Origin: Sclerotinia nivalis
Taxonomy: Eukaryota; Ascomycota; Leotiomycetes; Helotiales; Sclerotiniaceae
Assembly: GCA_029531795.1 (NCBI GenBank)
Contig: JAPEIS010000003.1
Coordinates: forward strand, 558,001-622,000
DNA: 64,000 nt
Direction: 5' to 3'
A model generated the notes under the pieces. The model did no database searches. It saw only the letters and a list, made by a program, of their open reading frames with translations, and was not told where the DNA came from. Position numbers and translations under genes: made by a program. Shown here piece by piece: positions 23,464-37,497 of the stretch (within the stretch, counting starts at the first letter, position 1; each line of letters starts with the position of its first letter).

Positions 23464-25918
23464 ATGGCACCACCAGCTGTTGGACGCAAGTCTAAGAATA
23501 TAAGCAAGGGCAAAGTTGATGCGCGAACTCTTAAAAGGAAAAGAGTTGAAGAAGATCTGGAAACACTTCAAAAATCGGTTGATGAGCTTGTAGGTGCAGT
23601 TATACCTCTCTTGTCAGCATTCGCTCACTCTCTCGTAGGATGCGAAAGCAGAAATAAAAAACTTCTCCGAACTCCCCCTATCTGAACCGACCTTATCTGG
23701 ACTCGAAGCATCTCACTTCAAGACTCTGACGGATATTCAATTGAAAGCTGTACCTCTTGCGCTGAAAGGAAAAGATATTCTAGGTGCAGCGAAAACTGGT
23801 AGTGGAAAGACTCTTGCGTTTTTAGTACCAGTTTTAGAGAATCTTTATAGACAGAAATGGACCGAATTGGATGGCCTCGGTGCTCTCATTATATCGCCAA
23901 CTCGAGAATTGGCAATACAAATATTCGAGGTTTTACGAAAAATCGGACGATACCATACCTTCTCAGCAGGACTAATTATTGGAGGTCGAAGTCTACAAGA
24001 GGAAAGGGAACGCTTAGGCAGGATGAATATACTTGTGTGTACACCTGGGCGCATGTTACAACATATGGATCAAACGGCAGCATTCGATGTCGATAACCTA
24101 CAAATGCTAGTCCTAGATGAAGCGGATCGAATTATGGACATGGGATTTCAAACATCCGTCGATGCGATACTGGAACATTTACCAAAACAAAGGCAGACGA
24201 TGCTGTTTAGTGCCACTCAGACGAAAAAAGTATCAGACCTAGCAAGATTGAGTTTGAAGGAACCCGAATATGTTGCAGTGCACGAAGCTGCATCCTCTGC
24301 CACTCCCACAACGTTACAACAACACTATTGCGTGGTGCCTCTGCCTGAAAAGCTAAACACTCTTTTTGGCTTCATTAGAGCTAATCTGAAAGCTAAAATA
24401 ATAGTATTTATGTCTTCAGGCAAGCAAGTGCGTTTTGTCTACGAGAGTTTAAGACACTTACAGCCTGGTATTCCATTGCTTCATTTACACGGTAGGCAAA
24501 AGCAAACTGCGAGGCTTGACATAACTTCGAAATTCTCTTCATCCAAGAACTCTTGTATATTTGCTACCGATGTTGTTGCAAGAGGTCTTGACTTTCCTGC
24601 AGTCGATTGGGTCATTCAATTAGATTGCCCTGAGGATGCTGATACCTACATTCACAGGGTTGGTCGAACTGCACGTTATGGGAAAGTAGGCCGGGCAGTT
24701 TTATTCCTGGACCCTTCAGAGGAAGAAGGCATGTTGAAACGATTGGAACATAAAAAGGTACCGATACAAAAGATCAATATCCGACCTAATAAGACCCAAG
24801 ATATCAAAAACCAACTACAAAATATGTGTTTTCAAGATCCCGAGTTGAAATACCTAGGTCAGAAGGCATTTGTCAGTTATGCCAAATCGATTTTCTTACA
24901 CAAGGACAAGGAGATATTCAATATCAATGATGTTGATTTGGAAGGATATGCCTCGAGTATGGGTCTTCCCGGTGCGCCGAAAATCAAATTTCAAAAAGGA
25001 AATGATGCGAAGAACGTTAAAAATGCACCAAGAGCTGCTATTGAGTCTAGTGATGAGGATAGTGAAACCGAGAAGAAACCTAAGAAGAAGGATGAGGTAC
25101 GAACGAAATACGATAGAATGTTTGAGCGCCGTAACCAGGATGTTTTGTCTGGTCATTACTCGAAGATGATCGCAGATGATACTCCTATGAAGGATGTGGA
25201 TGGTACAGCGGATGCCGATGAGGACAATGATTTCTTGTCAGTCAAGAGAGTACTACCTGTGGATAATGACGATAGTTCCGACTATGAAGATGACGATGAC
25301 GACGATGTTGCCGCGACTGGGCCATTAGGAAAGGTTATTGAGGGTATTTCCAAGGAGCCTATTGTGATAGACTCGAAACGAAAAGAGAAACTCCTGAAAT
25401 CCAAGAAAAAGCTATTGAAGCTCAAAGATAGAGGAACTAAATTGGTATTTGATGAAGAAGGCAATCCTCATCAAGTATATGAATTACAGGACGAAGAAGA
25501 TTTCCGAGCCAAGGGCACAGCCGAGGAACAACGAGCCAAATTCTTGGAAGAAGAGGCTGAAAGAGTTCGTGAAGCAGATCTTCTCGATAAACAAACTGCA
25601 AAGGATAAGAAACGAGAAAAGCGTGAAAAACGTAAAGCAAGAGAAGCAGCATTGGATGATGATGAGGAGGCACCAGAATTGGCTGATGCTGGAGATGATG
25701 AAGATCCTATGGCTCTTCTTAGATCATTACCTCTTCCAGAAGATGAGGAGGATGAGGATAGTACAGCGAGACCTGCGAAGAGACCTAAGAAATGGTTTGA
25801 GGATGATTCAGATGATGAGAGGAAGGTTGCCAAGAGAAAGAGTCGTGTTATCGAAGCGGCGGATGAGCCTGAGACATTGGAAGATCTTGAGGCTTTGGCT
25901 GCTGGTCTTCTTAATTAA
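23464..25918 (+). CDS. DBP4: ATP-dependent RNA helicase Dbp4 (Hca4)
   Basis: Two exons (23464-23589, 23639-25918) give 801 residues (yeast Hca4 is 770). Dbp4 releases U14 snoRNA from pre-rRNA during 18S processing. The N-terminus is basic ([12 protein letters not shown]). The core shows [21 protein letters not shown] (Q motif), [30 protein letters not shown], and [18 protein letters not shown] and a conserved block around [15 protein letters not shown] follow, typical of this subfamily. The C-terminal third alternates acidic and Lys/Arg-rich coiled segments and ends in [10 protein letters not shown]. The 49-nt intron (GTAGGT...CGTAG) is in phase 0. An upstream in-frame ATG at 23440 adds 8 residues and is less likely. 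Confidence 0.95.
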
Positions 25919-26373
25919 TTTCGGCATTGGGATAAGCACAAAATATATAGATAGCGTCGATAATCAGATCAGAATGGAGACTCCATATACCCCCTTATAT
26001 TTTTCACTCTACTCAAAATATTTATTTAGTTCCATTACCTTGCAAAGCATGACCCCTAAATTGTGCAATTGAACCTAAAACTACCCCTCCAACCTAACCC
26101 CCACATTCCAAGCCATCCATAATCGCTTAAAAAGCACAATCACACGCAACGATTGGTCCATTGGTCGGTCCATCACTCATCAAAGCTTACCTCATGTCCT
26201 CAACTGGATCCAGACTTTTATGGGGACAAACTCGGAGGTAATCGACGGCACGGCAAACCCACCCTTACACATGTTCTTGTACAAAACTTCCCTTTCTCTT
26301 CTTACTTCTCACTTCTTACTTTGCTTTGCTTATTTTTCTTGCAGATGAATGTATACTAGCAGTTTAATTTGAA
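25919..26373. other. Intergenic between DBP4 and FAD1
   Basis: 455 bp, AT-rich after the DBP4 stop, then a pyrimidine-rich (CTTCTTACTTCTC-type) stretch at 26280-26340 typical of ascomycete promoters just before transcription starts. No gene. Confidence 0.4.
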
Positions 26374-27556
26374 ATGTTACTGATACGAAAGAATATGCAA
26401 GAAAGAGATGATAGTCATATTGAGAAGCAATGGCAGGCAGCTTGCGCTCAGAGGGGTTTGGGATTTGCGGACCCGGATACGGATGCGAATTTGAAGATTG
26501 AGAATGGGGATGAGGGTATGGATGTGGATGTCGATGGGTTGAAGAATTTACAAGAGAGATGTGATGAGGTGGCGGGAAAAGTAAATGGGTTTTTAAAAGA
26601 GGAATTTGGGGATGAGGAGGAGGTATTGAGGGGGGTACAGGAACAGACGAGGATTGCGCTGGGGGTTATTGAGGAGTGTTTGCAGAGATATAGGTATGTT
26701 ATATGCGACGAGAGGGCCTGCGATTTTACGCGATGAGTTTGGGGAAGTATTGAGGGAATTGTGTACTATATTGGAGATATGCTAACATTGGGTACAAACA
26801 GTTTAGAAGAAATATCGTTCTCATACAACGGAGGAAAAGACTGTCTAGTCCTCCTAATCCTCTTGCTCACCGCGATTTCCAACCACCAATCCACCACCTC
26901 CTCCTCCTCCCCATCCAACCCCCTGACCTCCAAAAACCCCCCGAAACCACTCCCCAACAAACTCCCCTCCGTCTACATCCTCTCACCGCACCCCTTCCCC
27001 GAAGTCGACACCTTTGTCACCACTTCCTCCTCCCACTACCATCTCCAACTCTCCCGCTATGCATCACCCATGAAAGAAGCATTCACCCAATATCTAGACG
27101 ATCATACACATGTAAAGGCGATTTTGGTAGGGACTAGAAGGACGGATCCGCACGGTGCTGATCTTACGCATTTTGATATGACGGATGGGGGATGGCCGAG
27201 GTTTATGAGGGTTCATCCGGTGATTGATTGGCATTATAGGGAGATTTGGGGGGTGAGTTTTTATTTTCTCGCCATTTAATTTGTATCGTACGACTTGGGG
27301 TGCCTGTGACGATTTTGGGAGATATTATATCATGAACAAAGCTAACAAATATCATTTTAAATAGTTCATCCGTCACCTCCAAATCCCCTACTGTCTACTT
27401 TACGATCAAGGATATACATCTTTAGGCGGCACAACAGATACACATCCTAACCCGGTATTAGTAGCCGATAATGGAAAGGGAGGAGAGGAAAAGAAATTTA
27501 GACCGGCTTATGAGTTGGTGGAGGATGAGGAGGAAAGATTAGGGAGGGATTATTGA
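26374..27556 (+). CDS. FAD1: FAD synthase (FMN adenylyltransferase)
   Basis: Three exons (26374-26693, 26802-27252, 27365-27556) give 320 residues (yeast Fad1 306). It makes FAD from FMN and ATP in the cytosol. The PAPS-reductase-like PP-loop is SYNGGKDCLVLL. Other family blocks are SVYILSPHPFPEVDTFV, ILVGTRRTDPHG, RVHPVIDWHYREIWG and YDQGYTSLGGTTDTHPNP, and the usual EDEEERLGRD end is present. Both introns keep frame (RYS|LEEISF and REIWG|FIRHL). Met at 26374 is followed by another in frame at 26395, and either may be used. Between PP-loop and PHPFPEV there is a Ser/Pro/Asn-rich insertion. Beyond the TGA the frame stays open for 74 codons (see findings). Confidence 0.93.
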
Positions 27557-28464
27557 GGTTTTTGTGGGGTAGGATGGGGTAGATGGTCTAGTATTGGATT
27601 GGGAGTTGGAGATGGGGATTTGAGTACGTTAGGTGGATGGGAAGAGAAAGTTGAAAGTTTGAGGAAGAAAGGAGTAGTAGGTGATAGAGTAAATGCGAAA
27701 GGAGAATGGAAGAGAAATACGAGGGGAAAGAAGATGGATGATGGAGAATGGATAATAGATGCATATGCACGATACCACTAGACAGGAGATCAATCCATTC
27801 AGAAGAATGCAGAATACAGAACATTGAATACTATAGTATAGTTAGAAGAGTAGAGTATAGAAAGCTGGATTTCATTCATATACATGTATATATTTATATA
27901 TTTTTCATTTACCACCTAGCTCAAGGACGTATATATGTATTGAAGATATACACTGTCGTTTTAAGTGTTTTTCTTTTTATGAAAATTAAACGGATTTTAT
28001 CACAGTCGACTTATATACACTTGAGCGGATATATTCATTCGGGTTTCTTGTAACTCTCGCCACTGATAATATATCACACATGACCCAACAATCATTCATA
28101 TGAAAGAGAGAGACCAAGGTAAAATAATTCAAAAAGAACCCACATTTCATTTCTCATATACCCGAGTACTCAACACCAGGTACGAGCTTCTATGTAGAGT
28201 AAGTATAGTAAGTAACAAACCCCAGTAAGAGGTATCCGGTCACGCCACGCCAGTCCAATCCATTGCATTCCCGTACAATCCAGCTACATTCATATAAGAA
28301 GTGATCTTAAATAAGTACAACCACCCACCTGACCCAATCCATTTCCCATTTCCCATTTCCCATTTCCAAATGCTCCATACCATATAAAAACCCCCCACCA
28401 AGTAACCGCGAACCAAGCCCAACAATTCCAAAAAGGAAAAACGCCATTGATTTACTTATATACC
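27557..28464. other. Convergent spacer with an open FAD1 extension
   Basis: The first 222 bases continue the FAD1 reading frame without a stop, to TAG at 27779. After that the DNA is AT-rich up to the end of the SUN gene. A TTTCCCAT triplet repeat lies at about 28338-28365. No other gene. Confidence 0.5.
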
Positions 28465-30858
28465 TCAAACCTTTGAAGCACCAAGAGTATAAAAGGATTC
28501 CTCATCAGGTTGAACATCCCCATGTAACCTAATGCGATAAAGACATGTATAAGGCACTGCACCCCTTCCATGATTTCCTTTACTTCTAATCAAAAACTTG
28601 TTAGTGGGTGAGGTATCATTCTTGAGATTATTTTCCGGTTCCGCTATAAAATCCTTGAGCTCAATTTGTAAGGGGAAAGCTTGTTGAGAGTGACCAAAAG
28701 CGTCGAATGACCATGCGCCCACTTGTACCCAACCAGATTCGAGATCACGGTAATTAGCTTCGGGGAAGATATGATCGGATAGAGATTTAACCTTGAGGTA
28801 GGTGGGTTTGTGAGAGATGTAGACCAGTAGCTCCATTTGTTTGGGTGCTGAGAGAGGCGAGAGACCAGAACCGACGTAGCCGGATTGCGGGTAATGTTCC
28901 ACAACGACTTGGTCGGGCCAAATATAGTTAGCTGTAATGACACCAAGTGTAGGACCATTGCCATTTTGTTGTGCTGAGCACCAACAATCGCCGATGTCTT
29001 CCCATGAGGTGAGAGCTGCATCAGCGGGATTGGGGAGAGGGATGGGGTGGCTGGCGAGGAGAGCGATACTCCTGCGGATGAAGCCAAAGTCCATATGTGG
29101 GAAACGATAAGATGGTGAGGTGAGACGGGGAATAACCGCAGAATGGGAACGTTTGGCAAAGTGATCCATGCGTTGAAGGGATTGAACGGTTTTTCTGTTG
29201 ACATTTGCTTTTGAGATAGCTTCAACCTGAGCGATGACGACTTCGTTGGCAAGTTCTCTGACTTGTTCCACAGTAAGCGCTTGTTTTCCAAGGCTTGCCA
29301 CCTTGTCTTCTAAGACTTTGGTGACTTTTTGGAGTTCTGATTTGACTTCTCGCGCCTCATCTTTGTAACTCTTTTTGATTAATTCGACAACATTCTCTTT
29401 TGTGGCGATCTTGCCATCTTTGATAAGTTGTTGCAATCGAGTTTGATGGAGAACATCAAACTCAGAGCCGGCCCAACTTTGAATCTTGGCTCTGTTGCTC
29501 TCAAGATATCGATCAAACTGTTTGGAGTTGAACACTTCATTGTTGCGATTATCGGATTTAGTGGAAGTATCAGAAGGACGCTCAGGAGTCCTATAGACAG
29601 GGGCTGGAATAAGGGATGGATCAGCCCGAATCTTTTCTCGCATGGCTTGCCAAAGATTTGCTGGCAGAGTTGGTTCGCCCTTAGAGTCCTTGTCAAGAGC
29701 AATGAAATCAGGAAGGATTTTCTGAATTTCTGCAAGAGCATTTTTGTCGATAGTAGAACGATGTCTGAGGAACGTGATGTCGGATTCGGCAATATCCAAC
29801 CGACGGTAAACATCTTTAAGATCTTCCGGGGCGAAAATCCGAGAGGGATGTCTAATCTGCGACGGGATAAATTGTTTGATGTTTGCCGAGATGTCGGAGC
29901 CATACCAATGTTTGCTAGGACCCCCACTATTTAAATAGGCAATCCATGAGATGAACATAATAGAGCTAAGGAGAAGTAACGGCAAAAAAGATTTTGTGAT
30001 GTTGCTAAAAAGGCTGAAGAAGCTCTTTCCCAACTTTTTGAACCTATAAATACCAAGTCAGCTCCATTGCTCGAATAACAGTATCAAATTTACTCACAAG
30101 CTAAGTGGTGATCTTAGAACTTGTCTGAAGTCGAAAGTAGTTTCATCACCAAGATCCGAAAAATTCCAACCTTGAGCACCACCACGCATGTATTGTTGCT
30201 CCTCGGCAATGCCTCGTAACGCAGTACGGCGGTTTAGCTCGCCTTCATCGTAGGAAGGGCCTGAAACACGAAGTTCGTCTTGTTGGTAGGAACCGGACAT
30301 AATGCTAGCATTGTCATATAATTGACTTTCGTTTTGAAAATTTCGATCAACAGTATGAGGAGGAACTCGTTGCTTGGTAGGTCTAGACCTCGAACGCATA
30401 GTAGGGATATGAGCGGGGGCGCTAGGTTTTGGTAGAGCAGCAGGAGCATCAACTTACAAAGTTAACGAAAATCCATAGAAGTAAAAGTCGAATTGAAAAA
30501 ACTTACTATCGGGAACTGGTGCTTGAGGAGAAACTGGTCTAGGTCTGGTTCCCCTGTTAAAAGGTTCCGGCTCTAGAAGACCTTCGATGACGGAAGAGAT
30601 ATCATTGGCCAAAGGTGCACCCCTTGGGGCATAATTTGGAAGGGCAAGTGTATTTGTACCGTATGCAGTACTAGTAGAAGCTGCCATAGGAGGAAGACCA
30701 GTGCCACGTTCAGAACCAGCTACTGAGCCACCTGATTTTCTCGGACGACCTCTACCTGGTGTTCGGGCGGCTGGAATATCTTCAGGACCGACGGCATGGG
30801 CTCCGCCAACACTGCTAGCAGCGCGACTGCCTGCTCGTGTGGTTCGTCTTGTAGACAT
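28465..30858 (-). CDS. SUN-domain inner nuclear membrane protein (Sad1-like)
   Basis: Three exons (30858-30507, 30452-30098, 30043-28465) give 761 residues. SUN proteins pair with KASH proteins to link chromatin or the spindle pole body to the cytoskeleton across the nuclear envelope. The N-terminal nucleoplasmic part (about 1-240) is Arg/Pro/Ser-rich with an AT-hook-like TPGRGRPRKSGG near residue 35. One membrane segment follows (FLPLLLLSSIMFISWIAYL, about residue 255). The lumenal part has coiled-coil stretches, e.g. EVKSELQKVTKVLEDKVASL, and a C-terminal SUN domain with GDCWCSAQQNGNG, YIWPDQVVVEHYP, LSAPKQMELLVYI and the signature YTCLYRIRLHGD. Introns (GTAAGT...GTAAG, GTGAGT...TATAG) keep frame. 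It may be the spindle-pole protein Sad1; I leave the symbol empty. Confidence 0.9.
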
Positions 30859-33077
30859 TTTCTTTATTTTTCTTGTTGAATTTGCTATCTTAGCAGCTGT
30901 ATCGTGAGGGAATTGAGAGCTTCGAGAGACTCGAGATTAGGGATGGGTATCTGCAGATGTATGAATTAGTATGAAATGTTCAATATTTCGAGAGATGCAG
31001 CTCAACGAGTGTGCATAAGTCCAACCAACCCACGAAGCTATTGTAACCTGAAAGAATGGAAAACAATAGCAGAGTCGTACCTTTGAAGTTGTCGTAAATC
31101 GTAGTACTAGCTTTCATATAATCTCGTCTTGCGGATGTTGAAAGAAGTAGGAAGCCGGAAGCAAGATGATATATGAAAAAGTTTTATAAGCAGTACCGCT
31201 TCTCGATTATGAAAAACCGTAGTAGCTCTTGTGAAGCTATCCGGATAATTTTGACAATAAGAACAATAGGAAGCCAATTCACTTTTCAAGCAAAACGACA
31301 CGCCAATTTTTTGGGGGTCTACGCGTCTCAATAAGAAGCGAGATCAAAAATGTATATCGTGAAGCATTTGAATTGTATGTGCGACAATTATTATGGTTGA
31401 TTATACTCTTTGGCGCTCGTTGATATATTGAGGTTCACGATATCGCGGAACACATTGAACGACACAATAGCTTCAAAGGCCATTTAAGTTAAGGATGCAA
31501 ACAGAGTTTCTCGCTAGGAAAGTTGAATAAGGTTTGATCGAGTACAAAGTAATGATGGATTCGGTCAAATGAAATATAGAAGGTTTCTTTGATTTTTGAT
31601 AAGAAGTTGCTTTTCTTTTCTTCATTCCCAGCTTTGATTTCTTTGAATGTTGGAGAAGTTCTATGAAGTAAGTATAAAGCTTGGGAACAAAGCAATCAAT
31701 CAGCCCAAACCTGCAAGCTTGAAGCCTCGTTACTTCGGATGATTTGACCGCATATTTTCTTAATTAGCTAGGATTAATTCATTGTCGGGTCTATCAATTT
31801 GCAAAGTACCGACAGATGCTAGGGCGGTGAAGAACATCAGCCACAGTCCATTCACGACCTAGGTATAACTTCATGTACAGATGCAATAACAATCATGCTA
31901 GTGGTGTCTGTTAATTCAATTGATGACGCTCCGCTAGGCCACTACCGTAGAGGCTTTTTCGCTTCGCTCTAGTAGAAGAGGAGAATCATACGTGAGAGTC
32001 TGCAGTTATCTACTTTGTGCGAGGTAGCTATGACATGATACGTACCGTCAGCCACTGCTACATAGATATATTGCATGTGATTTGTGTCACCAGCCACAAA
32101 GACTCATAACTGATAAGGCCCAATCAAAATGAAATGAAGAGGATCAAAAAAGATCACCGGGCTCATTTCTCCATTGTTCCACCTTTACTCCGTACAATTT
32201 GGCAGAGATCAAAGTCTAAAACATATCAACGACGTCAGCTAATTCTGAATCATTAGTTTCCAAATTTCAGATATATGTTTTTCCTTACTCTTTTCCATAA
32301 ATAGACATGAATCTTCATGGAGTCGGTCAGTGGCTTTTAAATCTGATATCTTTTTTATGTCACTACTCTCATTCTCCCTTTACCTACTAGATAAATAACA
32401 AGTACGCTTCGTATTTGCAGTTAGGCGCCCGCCGGTAAAACTATTCCCCCGACCTCTCCATTAGCTGGCTGTCAAAGACGCCTAAATCGATATTGTTCTC
32501 GTACGGGTCTTCTTAGTACGATGTATCTCATTCGAGCGGATATGGGAGTATAGATTTTCTGGTGGCATGAGTATACTCCACTAGGTATTTTTGTGACCAT
32601 TTTATACTCCCGTACCATACACTGTGTTATGGTTCTGCGTAACCTTACAATTAAATTGAAAAGGCTGGCTGGGTACTCAATCCTCAATATAGTATCACCA
32701 ATGTAAATCTGCCCTTTGTACTCATCAGTAGGTACGTACCTACATGCCTATCCGCAAATTAAATATGATTATCATTACTTAGGTGACTTGCTGCTCAATA
32801 TATCATAATTTATTAGCAACTTAGATTTTAACTTAGATTTTATGAGGTAATCCTCGTCAGCCCCTGTACATCCCATCTCGACCCAGTCGAACCTGGGCAT
32901 TCATTGTTAGACCAGTTTCGAATCCAATAATACACAAACCTTGAAGTTGCTTGCCCCACATTGATCTGCAGGCCCCCGATGACCCGATAATCCTACATTG
33001 ACTTATTATTCCGCTCTCCCGCTGTTTGTAAACTTTCTCTCCATTACAATCTAAATAATTCAAATCAATCAGCAATC
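30859..33077. other. Long divergent intergenic region, 2.2 kb
   Basis: Contains the upstream regions of the SUN gene (minus) and GAL10 (plus). Short frames at 31107-31331, 31489-31695 and 32472-32687 lack domains and splice context. AT-rich, with no clear repeat. Confidence 0.4.
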
Positions 33078-34559
<1,482 letters not shown>

Positions 34560-35674
34560 TGTAAGGCAGGGAGGTTGTTAAAACACCATTGCGGTTTGGG
34601 AGATTGGCTGGAGAAGAGCTTTCACGATTCATTTTGAGCATTTGCATGAGGTTACATTAGTTATAGATATCAAATAAGTCCATTCACGACCAATTAGAAA
34701 ATAAAATAAAAACTGTTTTCATACTAGAGGATTGATATAAGTAATTTTCTCAGATAAAATGAATGATGATGAGCGAGGTAAAGAGTATACTAAGTTAGTA
34801 TATGCATAAAATAAAAACCCCTGAATATAAATAGAACGTAAAGCGCCGGGTGCTAGTTTTTAAATGGTACGAACAAGGCAGAACGAAGAATCTAAGCTCA
34901 CCGGGTACTAAGAGTAAGACGACCAAGGATAATCAGGGAAATGGTTAGGAGCTCACCGGGAGCTTGTTAAGAGAAAATTTTAATTGTACCTAGTAGCTGG
35001 ATGCTTTAATTAGGTAATTGTAGAAGGAGCGAATTTATCAAGTCACATGGGCCCTAGCTTAGCTTATTCTTAGTGCCAAAGGTGGCTTATCTACCCTGGC
35101 TATTCTTTCAATCAGAGCACGTCCTTTCTCTCTTAAATCCACCTATTTTCTGTAATTGGATTATTGGATTTTTGGATTTTTGGATTATTGGATTATTAAT
35201 TGAAGGCTTTGATGAGAATGTTGTCGACCCAGTTTCTTGCTTAGTAAGGAATTCGTCATATTACGACAACTTGAGTAGTAGGGAGGATAACCCCGCCTCA
35301 CCCCTGTGAAGTGAAATTGGAAATCGAAAATAACCCCGCACTTGCGTGATACCAATATTTTCGTAAGCAAACACGAGTAGTTCCAGTATCTATTCCGATT
35401 CTTGATAAAGTTACTCGTTTTGTTTAAAGAAAGATAAGATCCTGTTCTAGACAACATCATACTATTTCATTCCTATTTCATTCCTATTTCTATTTCTATT
35501 TCTTTGTTTTTGGTTTCATTCTGAATCCCCCCAAACTTCCGAGAGTCGATCGAAGATTTGATTTGAGAGAATCTACGAATGTCTAGTTCTACACGGCTTC
35601 TTGAATGACCTTTTCGCGGAACTTTCACGGCTTGTAATCTTACAGGTTTCAAAAGAACGGAGAATTTTAAGTAC
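34560..35674. other. Intergenic with short simple repeats
   Basis: No gene. A degenerate array of TTGGATTATT/TTGGATTTTT units lies at about 35155-35200 and a CTATTTC/CATTC pyrimidine repeat at about 35463-35508. GCTCACCGGG occurs twice (near 34897 and 34951). Confidence 0.5.
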
Positions 35675-37111
35675 ATGAGGAGACTATCCTCACGTTTACC
35701 CTCCCAATCTAAGGTGCAAGTTCGATCTTTAAGCGTCTCGCAGCTTCAATCTCGTATTCGTCCGCTTTATACCTCATTGTCGATTATTCGCAACAAACCA
35801 GTCAAACAAGCCAAATCAACAATCCAAACTTACAAAATGTCTTCAACTTCAATCCCCCAAACAATGAAAGGTGTTTTGATTGAAAAAACCGGTGGTGTAG
35901 AGGTATTGGATTATAGGACGGATTTACCGGTTCCAGTACCGAAGGAGGGAGAGGTTTTGGTGAAGAATGAGTTTGTGGGGATTAATTATATTGATACGTA
36001 GGTTTTTTCTTTTTTGAGAGGCTTGAGTTGTGTTATGGGTTATGGAGTAATGGATTTATTGATGTTGAAGATGCGGATGTCTTGGATCAAGATGCCTTGT
36101 TATCCCATCCCATCCATCTCCACCTTCACACTTATTCACAAATCCCAACTAACGCCCTCCCTCTCAGTTATTTCCGCACCGGTCTCTACCCCTCCCCCAA
36201 ACCCGAAATCCTCGGCCGCGAAGCCGAAGGTACCATCGTCTCCCTCGGACCCTCCACAACCACCAACCTCAAGCCCAACGACCGAGTAGTCTACATGGGA
36301 ACCTCAACCTACGCAGAATACACCGTGATCCCCACATCTAAAGTACACATTATCCCCTCTGAACTCTCTCCCGGTATCGCAGCCGCCTCCTTCCTCCAAG
36401 GTCTTACAGCTCTAACCCTTATCCGCGAAGCCTACCATGTTCAACCCAATGATTGGATTCTAGTTCATGCGGCTGCTGGTGGTGTGGGTTTGTGGTTATG
36501 TCAATTGTTGAGGGTTGTAGGAGCGAGAGTTATAGGAACGGCTAGTTCGAAGGAGAAATTGGAGTTGGCGAAGGAAAATGGGGCGGAGGTGGGTATTAAT
36601 AATAAGGAAGAGAATATTGTGAAGAGGGTTCTTGAGATTACGGGGGGTGAGGGGGTTCAAGCGGTTTTTGATAGTGTGGGGAAGGATACTTTTGAGGGGG
36701 ATTTGGAGGTTACAGCTAGGAAGGGGACCGTGGTTAGTTTTGGTAATGCGGTGAGCTATTTGTTTCCTTTCCTGTCTTTTCTTTGCTTCCCTCTTCGTCT
36801 TTCCCATTTCATCCCGTCTGTCCCATCAAAAAACAAAACAAACTAACACCCTCACCTAGTCCGGTGCAGTACCCCCATTCCCAATCTCCAAACTGGCAGC
36901 AAAAAACCTCAAGGTCCTCCGTCCAACACTCTTCAACTACATAGCCACTCGTGAAGAATTTGAACGATACGCAGCTGAATTATTTGATTTTATTATTAAG
37001 GATAAGTTGAATGTGAGGATTCATGAAATTTATCCGTTGGAGGAGGTCAGGAGGGCGCATACGGATATTGAGGGAAGGGGGACGACGGGGAAATTGTTGT
37101 TGAGGGTTTAG
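35675..37111 (+). CDS. NADPH:quinone oxidoreductase, zeta-crystallin-like MDR
   Basis: Three exons (35675-35997, 36168-36750, 36860-37111) give 385 residues. These enzymes reduce quinones with NADPH. The MDR core starts at MKGVLIEKTGGVEVLDYR and continues with GINYIDTYFRTGLYP, ILGREAEGTIV and the NADPH-binding HAAAGGVGLWLCQL. VFDSVGKDTF, AVPPFPISKL and the end GRGTTGKLLLRV complete the family pattern. The first 50 residues are rich in Arg/Ser with almost no acidic residues, as in a mitochondrial presequence. A second ATG with a good context (ACAAAATGTC) at about 35836 starts right before the core and would give a cytosolic form. Introns are GTAGGT...CTCAG and GTGAGC...CCTAG. Confidence 0.9.
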
Positions 37112-37130
37112 GTTAGGGTTAGGGTGAGGG
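37102..37130 (+). repeat. Short TTAGGG-like repeat over the quinone-reductase stop codon
   Basis: Consecutive GGTTTA-GG, TTAGGG, TTAGGG and TGAGGG units cover the stop codon at 37109-37111. This is the vertebrate/fungal telomere unit in a short interstitial stretch. It may be chance in a G-rich region. Confidence 0.6.
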
Positions 37131-37497
37131 TGTAGGAGGAAGAAGGAGGAGGGAGAAGAGGTATTGCTGGCTAAGGGAAAGAGATATTACAGGATGATAT
37201 GCAAATTTCCCATTTTCTTCATGCTTTATATTCAAAACAGAACAGAATACAAATTAAAGCACATGAAGCACCTACCTACCTACCTATTTACTATAAAATA
37301 ATCTCGAATTTACCATCAGCAAAATCAAATTTTATTTACCCCCAGACTACACGGTCTACCTATCTAGTTCCAGCAGATGTGAATCCATTATATGTTCATA
37401 TATCATACCTTATCTAGATAGATATTTTACTTCTTCGAATATGAGTAATAAATATATATTGTTGATATTGTTGGGGATGTAAGCGGTTCTATATAAT

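Noticed and set aside
25449..26072. 207-codon plus-strand frame inside the DBP4 3' end
   Set aside because: Shadow of the Lys/Glu-rich DBP4 C-terminus in a shifted frame, Met/Arg-heavy as expected of such shadows.
28644..29291. 215-codon minus frame inside the SUN gene
   Set aside because: Shifted-frame shadow of the confirmed SUN-domain exon.
32925..32945. TTTCGAATCC as a tRNA box B
   Set aside because: No box A or cloverleaf can be drawn around it.
35155..35200. Possible CRISPR-like array (TTGGATT repeats)
   Set aside because: Repeat units are about 10 bp and adjacent without spacers, and the organism is a fungus.
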